Origin: Methanobacteriota archaeon
GTDB lineage: Archaea > Thermoplasmatota > Thermoplasmata > RBG-16-68-12
Assembly (NCBI GenBank): GCA_005878995.1
Contig: VBME01000154.1
Span: 1 to 14,055, forward strand
Reading direction: 5' to 3'
Length of the DNA: 14,055 bases
The position numbers were made by a program, and so were the translations under genes. Under the pieces are notes generated by a model. The model saw only the letters and a program-made list of their open reading frames with translations, did no database searches and was not told where the DNA came from. Shown piece by piece: positions 1 to 6,069 of the stretch (position 1 is the first letter of the stretch; each line of letters begins with the position of its first letter).

Positions 1-294
1 GAAGGGTCCGCGGGCCGGCTGCGGCTCGGCCGCCGGTTCGTGAGCGGGGTCGTAGACCGCGTGACGTTGAAAGGGTCCGCGGCGTCAATTTTCGCGGGGC
101 TGAACGTGATTGACTCGGACGGCGAGTTCGTCGGGATCGTCCGAGACACGAACGAGGCGGACGACGTGCTCGACTCGTTCATCGTGGAAGACGAGGAGGG
201 CACCATGGTGAATGTCCTTCTGGAGGACGTCCGGGCGATCGACGAGTGGGTCGAACTGTCCGTCGCGGGCGACTCGTTGTACGAGAAAAGCTAG
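1..294 (+). CDS. PRC-barrel domain protein, 3' end only
   Basis: The reading frame is open from the first base of the window, so the gene probably begins upstream; a GTG at 40 is the first in-window start candidate but has no ribosome binding site. The visible 97 residues hold one PRC-barrel-like domain (GLNVIDSDGEFVGIVRD, then an acidic linker, then VNVLLEDVRAIDEWVEL). In front of it is DRVTLKG, which looks like the end of a preceding copy. An in-frame 12-bp direct repeat (AAGGGTCCGCGG at 2-13 and 71-82) also suggests two tandem domains. PRC barrels are small beta folds found in photosynthetic reaction centre H subunits, in RimM and in archaeal proteins, some of them linked to cell division; the role here is unknown. 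The TAG stop overlaps the stop of the convergent minus-strand gene. Family call fairly confident, function open. Confidence 0.6.
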   Translation, partial: EGSAGRLRLGRRFVSGVVDRVTLKGSAASIFAGLNVIDSDGEFVGIVRDTNEADDVLDSFIVEDEEGTMVNVLLEDVRAIDEWVELSVAGDSLYEKS

Positions 295-449
295 GCCCCT
301 TCCTCGGAGGTCGGGGTGAGGATGACCGCGGTCCCGATCCAGACGATCAGCGCGGCCGTCACGAGGATCCCGCCGTAGCCGAGGACGAGGTTCACGCCGA
401 GGAAGATGACCGGGATGACGATGCCGACGACGAACCCGAGGCGGACCAT
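291..449 (-). CDS. Small two-helix membrane protein, 52 aa
   Basis: A short minus-strand frame from ATG (449-447) to TAG (293-291) encodes 52 residues that are almost entirely hydrophobic. Two membrane helices are visible, about residues 4-23 and 27-45, joined by a GYGG turn, with an acidic tail ending SEEGA. Codons are strongly G/C at the third position, as in the other genes here, and the frame fills the gap between its neighbours, which supports it being real. A TATA-like box read on the minus strand as CTTTAGA (482-476) lies about 30 nt upstream of the ATG, which would give a leaderless transcript. The stop codon shares the CTAG at 291-294 with the stop of the PRC-barrel gene. No family recognised. 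A shadow frame is the alternative, but the clean hydrophobic pattern argues against it. Confidence 0.6.
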   Translation of the reverse strand: MVRLGFVVGIVIPVIFLGVNLVLGYGGILVTAALIVWIGTAVILTPTSEEGA

Positions 450-641
450 CGCGGGTGCCTCGATGGCCTCACCCGTCTAAAGGTTTGTGACGGTCCCGTG
501 GAACGCTTCGCGAACTTCGTTCAAACGGCGGCACGATGCAACCGAACGAATGCGTTATCGCGTCCGAGTTCTACGTCCGTCTAATAATTCCCTTATACTC
601 CACTCGGTGTTCGCCCGGTCCGCAAGGAGAGGAGAACTGCC
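450..641. promoter_or_regulatory. Divergent intergenic region, two promoters
   Basis: This 192-bp gap separates the minus-strand small membrane gene from the plus-strand secreted-protein gene. Toward the plus gene there is an AT-rich stretch at 580-598 (TAATAATT, then TTATAC) that fits an archaeal TATA box, followed by a strong ribosome binding site AGGAGAGGAG at 625-634, 7 nt before the ATG at 642. Toward the minus gene the box CTTTAGA lies at 482-476. An 8-bp palindrome TTCGCGAA sits at 507-514, of unknown meaning. No further gene is visible in the gap. Confidence 0.5.
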
Positions 642-1601
642 ATGCGGACAAAATGGATGGGAATGCTCGTCGCGACGGCGATCTTGGCGTCCCTCGCGAT
701 CGCAGCGGTGGCCCTCGGACCGGCGAACCTTTTGAACTTGGGGTCGCCGGGGGGCGGGAACACGGCGCAGGCGTCCTCGATTGGCGTGCCGACGTGGCAC
801 GTCGGCGACTTCTGGACCTACCACGTGAACGCGTCTTCGGCGGTGCCGACGTTGAGCGCGTTCGTCGTCACGGGCAACGTGACGCGGATGGTGACCGCCT
901 CGGACGGTGGACAGTACAACGTCAGCGTGCACGGATTGTTCCATGTCGAAAGCCTGATCGACCTCGCGCGGAGCGGCGACTTCGGCAACGCGACAATCAT
1001 GCTGTGGAGCCGCACCTTCATGGAGAACGCGACGGTCGAGGGGTACACGCTGTACCGGGCCTCAGACCTCGCGGAGCTGCGGGACGTTCGGACCGTCCGA
1101 ATCACGGGCTCGATCTGGACCGAGGTCGGAACATTCAACGCGTCGTACACGACGAAGGTCGATACGACGTATGAGCCGGCGCTCGACGTGTGGGCGTTCC
1201 CGATCAGCGAGAACGAGACCTGGAACGTCTCGAGCAACGCGACGATCCATGTCTGGACCAAGTGGCGGCTCGATGCGCCGAACGAATATTTCGAGTTCGG
1301 CCACAACTTTACCGTCACCCTGCCGATTCGGCTCCTGGCGCGTTCCGGCATGGTGGAAGACGTGACGACGCCCGCGGGGACGTTCTCCGCGATCCCGGTG
1401 CGCCTCACGCTGCCCACGCTGGACGTCGTGACGAACGATCGTCTCACGCCCGCGATGGGGGTCGGGGCCGATGGATGGATGGAGCCTCGGGTCCCGGCGG
1501 TGGCGTGGTTCAGCGCGGCCGTCGGGAACGTCGTGAAGGCGGCGGCGCCCTTCGGCGCGAGCCGGATCGTGACGGAGCTCACCGCATTCCACCGAAGCTG
1601 A
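642..1601 (+). CDS. Secreted, sequon-rich protein of unknown function
   Basis: The 319-residue product begins with a classical export signal: basic start (MRTKW), hydrophobic core about residues 7-26, then a flexible Gly/Ser/Ala stretch to about 48. The mature part opens with TWHVGDFWTYHV, a W-x-VGD-x-W-x-Y pattern I associate with secreted archaeal proteins of unknown function, and later has VTTPAGTFSAIPVRL (241-255), resembling a segment of DUF3108-like beta-rich proteins. Ten N-X-S/T sequons lie at residues 63, 79, 93, 116, 129, 166, 191, 195, 199 and 222, so heavy N-glycosylation outside the cell is likely. No catalytic motif or C-terminal anchor is visible. The ATG at 642 is supported by the ribosome binding site at 625-634. 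It appears to be transcribed alone; a hairpin follows its stop. Secretion is confident, function unknown. Confidence 0.8.
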   Translation: MRTKWMGMLVATAILASLAIAAVALGPANLLNLGSPGGGNTAQASSIGVPTWHVGDFWTYHVNASSAVPTLSAFVVTGNVTRMVTASDGGQYNVSVHGLFHVESLIDLARSGDFGNATIMLWSRTFMENATVEGYTLYRASDLAELRDVRTVRITGSIWTEVGTFNASYTTKVDTTYEPALDVWAFPISENETWNVSSNATIHVWTKWRLDAPNEYFEFGHNFTVTLPIRLLARSGMVEDVTTPAGTFSAIPVRLTLPTLDVVTNDRLTPAMGVGADGWMEPRVPAVAWFSAAVGNVVKAAAPFGASRIVTELTAFHRS

Positions 1602-1619
1602 ACTCTCTTTCCCGAACGT

Positions 1620-1648
1620 CCTCTCCCGCGCCGTTTCCGCGGGGGAGG
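1620..1648 (+). terminator. GC-rich hairpin after the secreted-protein gene
   Basis: An 11-bp stem (CCTCTCCCGCG at 1620-1630, CGCGGGGGAGG at 1638-1648, one G-T wobble) encloses a 7-nt loop, starting 18 nt after the stop codon at 1601. It is directly followed by the AT-rich promoter of rpe. It may stop or stabilise the upstream transcript. There is no long T tract, so classification as a terminator is tentative. Confidence 0.4.
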
Positions 1649-1650
1649 GA

Positions 1651-1660
1651 AATCTTATTC
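1651..1660 (+). promoter_or_regulatory. TATA-like box of rpe
   Basis: AATCTTATTC is the only AT-rich stretch in the gap before rpe. Its centre lies about 29 nt upstream of the ATG at 1686, the spacing expected for an archaeal TATA box on a leaderless transcript. No ribosome binding site is present between the two, which agrees with leaderless translation. Confidence 0.5.
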
Positions 1661-1685
1661 CACGCGCGCTCATTCGGCGGGCCGA

Positions 1686-2354
1686 ATGGCCATCAAGATC
1701 GCGCCATCGATTCTGTCCGCCCGGTTCGACCGCCTCGGAGACCAGGTGAAGGAAGCCGGCGAGGCGGGCGCCGACTTGCTCCATATCGACGTCATGGATG
1801 GCCACTTCGTACCGAACCTCACGATGGGGCCGGCGCTTGTGAAATCGATCCGGCCAATCACGAAGGTGCCGTTCGATACGCACCTAATGGTCACGCACCC
1901 ACAAGACTTCATCACGGCGTTTGCCGACGCGGGCACAAATGACCTCACGGTGCACGTGGAGAGCGATCATGATGTCCGCGCGACGATTCGCGCGATCCGC
2001 GATGCGGGAGTGACGCCAGGGCTGGTCCTCAATCCCGCGACGCCGTTCGAGAAGGTTGTGCCGTACCTTACGGACGTAAGTCTCCTCCTCGTGATGACGG
2101 TCCATCCGGGGTTCTCGGGCCAAGCGTTCCGCGCAGAGGTCGTGCCGAAGATTCACGAGGCGCGGGCGTACATCGACAAAGAGGGGCTCGACGTCGAAGT
2201 GGAAGTGGACGGAGGCATCAAGGTCGACACCGCGCCGATCGTCGCGAAGGCGGGCGCGGACATCCTCGTCTCCGGGAGCGGGATCTTCCCCGATCGCGTC
2301 CGGGAGAATCTGAAAGCGATTCGCGCGGCGGCGGAGAGGGCCCGCGGCCGCTAA
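1686..2354 (+). CDS. rpe: Ribulose-phosphate 3-epimerase
   Basis: Interconverts D-ribulose 5-phosphate and D-xylulose 5-phosphate in the cytosol, a step of the non-oxidative pentose phosphate pathway. The 222 residues match the usual family length (about 220) and cover the whole TIM barrel. Signatures are in order: APSILSARF (6-14), HIDVMDGHFVPN (33-44) with metal ligand His33 and catalytic Asp35, THLMV with His66, TVHPGFSGQ (138-146), and VEVDGGI (172-178) with the second catalytic Asp175. The phosphate-binding VSGSGIF follows at about 195. All metal and acid-base residues are present. The ATG at 1686 fits the protein start and the upstream TATA spacing. It is transcribed separately from transketolase and transaldolase, which lie 2-7 kb downstream and provide its partner reactions. 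Confidence 0.97.
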   Translation: MAIKIAPSILSARFDRLGDQVKEAGEAGADLLHIDVMDGHFVPNLTMGPALVKSIRPITKVPFDTHLMVTHPQDFITAFADAGTNDLTVHVESDHDVRATIRAIRDAGVTPGLVLNPATPFEKVVPYLTDVSLLLVMTVHPGFSGQAFRAEVVPKIHEARAYIDKEGLDVEVEVDGGIKVDTAPIVAKAGADILVSGSGIFPDRVRENLKAIRAAAERARGR

Positions 2355-2529
2355 GCCAGTTTCACAGAAACACTCCCGCGGCTTGCGGGGAATTTCGGTT
2401 TCGATTAGCGGACGCCCCACCGCTCCCGTCGCCGCGAAATTCCAGCTGAATTAGTCCCAGGAATACTACATCTGCGAAATAGGACTAAATACCTGTCACT
2501 CCGTGTCACGGTCGGGTGGAGGGACCCCC
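2355..2529. promoter_or_regulatory. Intergenic region with nested inverted repeats and promoter
   Basis: This 175-bp gap is notably less GC-rich than the rest. After rpe there is a small hairpin (CCCGC at 2375-2379, GCGGG at 2385-2389), a possible terminator. A 9-bp inverted repeat follows (GGAATTTCG at 2389-2397, CGAAATTCC at 2435-2443) enclosing a smaller one (AGCGG at 2407-2411, CCGCT at 2420-2424). A 7-bp inverted repeat (TTAGTCC at 2451-2457, GGACTAA at 2482-2488) has its right arm overlapping the TATA box CTAAATA (2485-2491). A GGAGG ribosome binding site lies at 2518-2522. The repeats could be operators or RNA structure. Confidence 0.5.
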
Positions 2530-3804
2530 TTGTCGAAAAGCTCAGTGAGCGCCTCGTCCCGAATTTCCGTCGCGATGGGCATCTTCGTTATCGTTCTCGT
2601 AATCGGTTTCAGTGTCCCGGTCAGTGCCGCGGGATCGACCGCCACGATCAAGCGGTGGCCGGTTTCGTTTCCCCTCAACGACTTTGTCGTGGCGCCCGAC
2701 GGTACAGTCTTCTTCTCTTCGCCCGGCGTATTGGTTGGGAGATTGAATCCGTCGACGAATGAGGTCACCACCTGGGGCCTCCGGACCTTCCATCTCGCGA
2801 TTGGGCCCGCGTTCTCGATTGAATTCGAAGGGCACACCTACACCGAGGCGTTCACGGTGGCCGTCCTCCGGTTGAACGGGCAGATTCGCCTTCTTATGCC
2901 GAGCTCAGGGGTGGTCGTCGTGTGGCAATTGCCCGATTTTGCCCAAGACATTGCTGCGAGCAGCACTCACATTTGGGTCACGCAATTTACCGATACTAGC
3001 ACCACGATCGTGGCGTCCGTTGACCCCGTGACAAACGTGATGACGAGGTACGAACTCCCGCAGAGCATCGCAGGTCCTGGGGGGTTCATCCACGGTCTCT
3101 CCTACGGGGACGACCAACTTTGGTTCGGCGTCACTGAGAGCGAGATCGGGGACAACGTCCCATTCCAACAGAAAACCGGATCCCTCGACCCCGCCACCTC
3201 GACTGCGAGTCTTTGGCCCGTGTTCGCCTCCAACGGCCCCGTAACGGTCGGCACCGGGCGAACCGCGACCTTCGCGGCCGGCTCTGCATGGACCTTGTAC
3301 CATTCGAGTGACCCGAGTTTGACCGGCGCATACCGCCTGAAGCCCGACGCGAACAAGGTCGAGTTCTATGGCGCGCCCTTGGGGACCCCGGCCTCCCTCG
3401 GCCCTTCCCCTGTCGTGGAAAACGTGGATCGGGCCAGCACCGCGGCGGGGGCCGCGTGGGCCGCCAGCACCTCTGAGGCGGACGGCGTTCAAACCGCCCA
3501 TGTAGTGAGATGGCGCCCCCTGAGCGCCAGGACCGTGTCCTCCGTTTCACCTGAGCAACCCGCGGTAACAGTATCGACCGGAACCCTCGACAGCGGGGTG
3601 TCCAAACTGGATCCATCGACGACGACCATCACCCCCGAGGTCACCACAATCTCCGCGACCACCCCGAGTCCCAGCGTAGCGATTTGGAGCTTCACGGACC
3701 GACGGCTCGCGGCTCGCACCGCGCTGAGTCCAAATGGCGTGGTCTACTTCGGCCTCGTGACACCGTCGACTGGCGACTTTGTCCTTGTCCAACTTTCGAC
3801 GTAG
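2530..3804 (+). CDS. Secreted beta-propeller-like protein (Vgb/YncE-like repeats)
   Basis: From a TTG at 2530 the product is 424 residues. This start is chosen because GGAGG (2518-2522) lies 7 nt before it; the GTG at 2503 gives nine more residues but would precede the transcription start expected from the TATA box at 2485-2491. A signal peptide is clear: polar N-terminus, hydrophobic core about residues 16-31, likely cleavage after SAA. The body contains repeats of the kind APDGTVFF, then VGRLNPSTNEVTTW, then DIAASSTHIWVTQF, then VASVDPVTNVMTRYELP, which are blades like those of the virginiamycin-B-lyase or YncE propeller families. The resemblance is to the fold; I cannot see lyase catalytic residues, so no resistance role is claimed. 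The C-terminal third is rich in Ser and Thr. Codon use is less G/C-ending than in the neighbours, which could mean low expression or later acquisition. Confidence 0.75.
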   Translation: MSKSSVSASSRISVAMGIFVIVLVIGFSVPVSAAGSTATIKRWPVSFPLNDFVVAPDGTVFFSSPGVLVGRLNPSTNEVTTWGLRTFHLAIGPAFSIEFEGHTYTEAFTVAVLRLNGQIRLLMPSSGVVVVWQLPDFAQDIAASSTHIWVTQFTDTSTTIVASVDPVTNVMTRYELPQSIAGPGGFIHGLSYGDDQLWFGVTESEIGDNVPFQQKTGSLDPATSTASLWPVFASNGPVTVGTGRTATFAAGSAWTLYHSSDPSLTGAYRLKPDANKVEFYGAPLGTPASLGPSPVVENVDRASTAAGAAWAASTSEADGVQTAHVVRWRPLSARTVSSVSPEQPAVTVSTGTLDSGVSKLDPSTTTITPEVTTISATTPSPSVAIWSFTDRRLAARTALSPNGVVYFGLVTPSTGDFVLVQLST

Positions 3805-3815
3805 GCGCCGAGGCT

Positions 3816-3849
3816 CTCGACACGAGGACGACGGAGCCGTCTGGTCGAG
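3816..3849 (+). terminator. Possible hairpin after the propeller gene
   Basis: Two nested stems, CTCGAC (3816-3821) with GTCGAG (3844-3849) and GACGG (3830-3834) with CCGTC (3837-3841), begin 12 nt after the stop at 3804. The hairpin is imperfect and not followed by a long T run, so it is only a candidate transcript end. Confidence 0.25.
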
Positions 3850-3916
3850 TTGGCCGGCCCTCCTGTATTTAGCAGTGAAACTTTCGCGGATCGGTCCGGA
3901 AGCTTTCTTCTAGGCA

Positions 3917-3931
3917 GCCGAGCATCTCGGC
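3917..3931. repeat. Perfect inverted repeat before a small membrane gene
   Basis: GCCGAG (3917-3922) and CTCGGC (3926-3931) form perfect 6-bp arms around CAT, 4 nt before the ATG at 3936. It may be an operator half-site pair or a hairpin at the 5' end of the transcript. The surrounding gap (3805-3935) holds no other gene; a TATA-like CTGTATTTA lies at 3863-3871. Confidence 0.35.
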
Positions 3932-3935
3932 ACCG

Positions 3936-4169
3936 ATGTCGGCAGAGGCGCCACCGAAGTTCCCTACATCCGGGCGGATGAACCGCTGGACGTTCGAGCC
4001 GCTCCTTCTGCTCGTCTTCTGGATTTTCACGTTCGCCTCCGGCCTGTTCGCTTTCGCGTTCGTCGCGGCCGGAATGAGCGGCGTGTACGCGGTAGTTGCG
4101 GTCGTCTGTCTCTGGGCGGTGGCTGCGAGTGCTTGGGCGTGGATCCGACGCACAAGCGACCCGCGATGA
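3936..4169 (+). CDS. Small two-helix membrane protein, 77 aa
   Basis: The product has a polar N-terminus (MSAEAPPKFPTSGR), two membrane helices at about residues 22-44 and 47-70, and a basic tail (RRTSDPR). The aromatic-rich first helix (FEPLLLLVFWIFTFASG) and small-residue-rich second helix are typical of orphan archaeal membrane proteins. No family recognised. An internal ATG at 3978 (residue 15, MNRWTFEPL) is an alternative start closer to the first helix. A 6-bp inverted repeat ends 4 nt before the first ATG. The gene lies 65 bp upstream of transketolase, but that operon has its own promoter-like signals, so a functional link is not evident. The reading frame is clean and hydrophobic. Confidence 0.65.
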   Translation: MSAEAPPKFPTSGRMNRWTFEPLLLLVFWIFTFASGLFAFAFVAAGMSGVYAVVAVVCLWAVAASAWAWIRRTSDPR

Positions 4170-4170
4170 G

Positions 4171-4226
4171 CGCGCGACAAAGCCCTTAACTATCGCGCGT
4201 CATCTCTCCGACGGAAGCCGGGGAGG
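4171..4226 (+). promoter_or_regulatory. Promoter and ribosome binding site of the transketolase operon
   Basis: The TATA-like core CCCTTAACTAT (4183-4193) predicts a transcript start near 4212. It is followed by GGAGG at 4222-4226, 8 nt before the GTG at 4235. The TATA core is bracketed by perfect 7-bp arms CGCGCGA (4171-4177) and TCGCGCG (4193-4199), a placement that would suit a repressor. Confidence 0.5.
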
Positions 4227-4234
4227 GGCGGGCC

Positions 4235-5080
4235 GTGGTCGACGTTTCCGAGGAGCTCATCCGGGGCCTCAAGAAGAAGGCCGTGACCCTCCGGAAGCAC
4301 ATCATCCGGATGACGCACAACGTCCAGAGCGGCCATCCGGGCGGCTCGATGTCCGCGTGCGACATCGTCACCGCGCTGTACTTCCAAGTCCTCCGCGTCG
4401 ATCCGAAGAAACCCCAGTGGCCGGACCGCGATCGGTTCGTGCTTAGCAAAGGCCACGCGTGTCCCGTCTGGTATGCCGCCCTCGCGGAGCGCGGCTTCTT
4501 CCCCGTCGACGAACTCATGACGTTCCGCAAGATTAACAGCCGCCTCCAGGGCCATCCGGAACTCGGCACGACCCCCGGCGTCGAGAATGCCGCGGGGGCC
4601 GAAGGGCAAGGGCTGTCGTTCTCCGTCGGGCTGTCGCTCGCGGCGCGGATGGACCACAAGGCGTGGCGGGTCTACTGCATCCTCGGGGACGGCGAGCAGG
4701 ACGTCGGGCAGACGTGGGAGGCCGCGATGGCGGCCTCGAAATACGGGCTCGACAACTTGACCGCTTTCATCGACCGGAACGGGATCCAGCAAGAGGGCCG
4801 CACGGAGGACATCATGCCCCTCGAGCCGCTCGCGGAGAAGTGGGAGGCGTTCAACTGGCACGTGCTCACGATCGACGGCCACGATTTCCGACAGATCCTC
4901 GCAGCGATCGACGAGGCGCATCGCACGAAAGGCCGGCCCACCGCGGTCATCGCGCGGACCGTGAAGGGCAAAGGCGTCTCCTTCATGGAGAACAAGATCA
5001 AGTACCACGGCGCCGCGACGAGCGATGACGAGCTGAAGCTCGCCCTCGCGGAGCTCGACGCCCAGGAGGCCGCGGTGTGA
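4235..5080 (+). CDS. Transketolase, N-terminal (thiamine diphosphate) subunit
   Basis: This is the pyrophosphate-binding half of a split transketolase, 281 residues, which transfers two-carbon units between pentose-phosphate pathway sugars together with the next gene's product. Motifs are in order: SGHPGGSMSACDIVTALY (32-49) with His34, DRFVLSKGHACPVWYAAL (66-83) with His74, QGHPE with His107, and the ThDP/metal motif GDGEQDVG (151-158) running to the RNGIQ ligands (Asp152, Asn182). The usual GSLGQGLS segment reads GAEGQGLS (121-128). The GTG start at 4235 is supported by a GGAGG 8 nt upstream. The stop overlaps the start of the C-terminal subunit in GTGA, so the two are translationally coupled. 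Split transketolases are common in archaea. Very sure of the family. Confidence 0.95.
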   Translation: MVDVSEELIRGLKKKAVTLRKHIIRMTHNVQSGHPGGSMSACDIVTALYFQVLRVDPKKPQWPDRDRFVLSKGHACPVWYAALAERGFFPVDELMTFRKINSRLQGHPELGTTPGVENAAGAEGQGLSFSVGLSLAARMDHKAWRVYCILGDGEQDVGQTWEAAMAASKYGLDNLTAFIDRNGIQQEGRTEDIMPLEPLAEKWEAFNWHVLTIDGHDFRQILAAIDEAHRTKGRPTAVIARTVKGKGVSFMENKIKYHGAATSDDELKLALAELDAQEAAV

Positions 5081-6039
5081 CGTCGGGCCCGTGGAAGATG
5101 GAGAGCCAGCGCTCCTACTTCGGGAAGGCCCTGATCGAACTCGGCCGCCGCAATCCGGACGTGGTCGTCGTCGGCGCCGATACGACGGAGTCGATCAAGA
5201 CGATCGACTTCGGCAAGGCGTTCCCGGACCGGTTGTTCCAACTCGGCATCGCGGAGCCGAACATGATCTCCGTCGCCGCGGGCCTGGCGGCCGCGGGCAA
5301 GATCGCGTTCGCCGCGACGTACTCCGTGTTCGGGAGCGGGCACACGTACAACGTGATTCGCCAGAACGTCGCATACACGAACTTGAACGTGAAGATCTTC
5401 TGCTCCCACGCGGGCCTGACGGTCGGCCCCGACGGCGCGACGCACCAGATCAACGAAGACATCGCGCTGATGCGCGGGATCCCGCGAATGACGGTCCTCG
5501 TCCCCGCCGACGGCCCGGAGACCGCGAAGTGCGTCGATGCCGCGGCCGCGATGAAGGGCCCTCTCTACTGCCGTTTCTCCCGTACGAACGTCCCGACCGT
5601 CACATCGACGGAGGACGACTTCGTGATCGGCCGGGCGCGCGTGTTGCGAGACGGCTCGGACGTCACCCTGATCGGGTGCGGCCTGATGGTCGCCCGGTGC
5701 CTCGAGGCCGCGGATCGTCTCGACCGCGACGGAGTCGAGGCGCGCGTGGTCAACCTCTCGACCGTGAAGCCGCTCGATGTCGCGACGATCGACCGTGCGG
5801 CGCGGGAGACGGGCGGAATCGTGACCGCCGAGGAGCACACGATTGTCCATGGAATCGGCAGCGCGATCGCAACGGTCATTGCGGCGAACCACCCGGTGCC
5901 GATGGGCTTCGTCGGCGTTCAGGACGTCTTCGGAGAAAGTGGCGAGGCGGAAGAACTCCTCCGGAAGTATGGTCTGACCGCGGAGAAGATTGTGGATGCG
6001 GCCCGCGACGTCATGAAGCGGCGCGGTCCGACGCGGTAG
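5077..6039 (+). CDS. Transketolase, C-terminal subunit
   Basis: This 320-residue product supplies the pyrimidine-binding and C-terminal domains that complete the active site with the upstream subunit. It shows LGIAEPNMISVAAGLA (56-71), where Glu60 is the conserved residue that activates the thiamine ring, then CSHAGLTVGPDGATHQ (109-124) with His111 and His123, then GIPRMTVLVPAD (134-145). The C-terminal Rossmann-like domain follows, from about residue 195 to VQDVFGESGEAEELL near the end. The GTG start (5077) overlaps the previous TGA by four bases and has AGGAGG at 5064-5069, 7 nt upstream. An ATG at 5098 is a weaker alternative. It faces the DUF1326 gene convergently, 30 nt after its stop. 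Both halves are intact, so a working enzyme is expected. Confidence 0.95.
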   Translation: MTSGPWKMESQRSYFGKALIELGRRNPDVVVVGADTTESIKTIDFGKAFPDRLFQLGIAEPNMISVAAGLAAAGKIAFAATYSVFGSGHTYNVIRQNVAYTNLNVKIFCSHAGLTVGPDGATHQINEDIALMRGIPRMTVLVPADGPETAKCVDAAAAMKGPLYCRFSRTNVPTVTSTEDDFVIGRARVLRDGSDVTLIGCGLMVARCLEAADRLDRDGVEARVVNLSTVKPLDVATIDRAARETGGIVTAEEHTIVHGIGSAIATVIAANHPVPMGFVGVQDVFGESGEAEELLRKYGLTAEKIVDAARDVMKRRGPTR

Positions 6040-6069
6040 CTCGAGAACGAGTCCCTGATCTTCGTCGGC

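Noticed and set aside
2530..3804. Streptogramin (virginiamycin B) lyase and hence antibiotic resistance
   Set aside because: Only the propeller repeat pattern is visible; I cannot identify the lyase active-site residues, and secretion behind a signal peptide is unlike the known cytosolic enzymes.
4672..5892. Minus-strand frame of 406 residues opposite transketolase
   Set aside because: A mirror frame of two clearly coding genes; composition dominated by Arg, Asp and Val with no motif.
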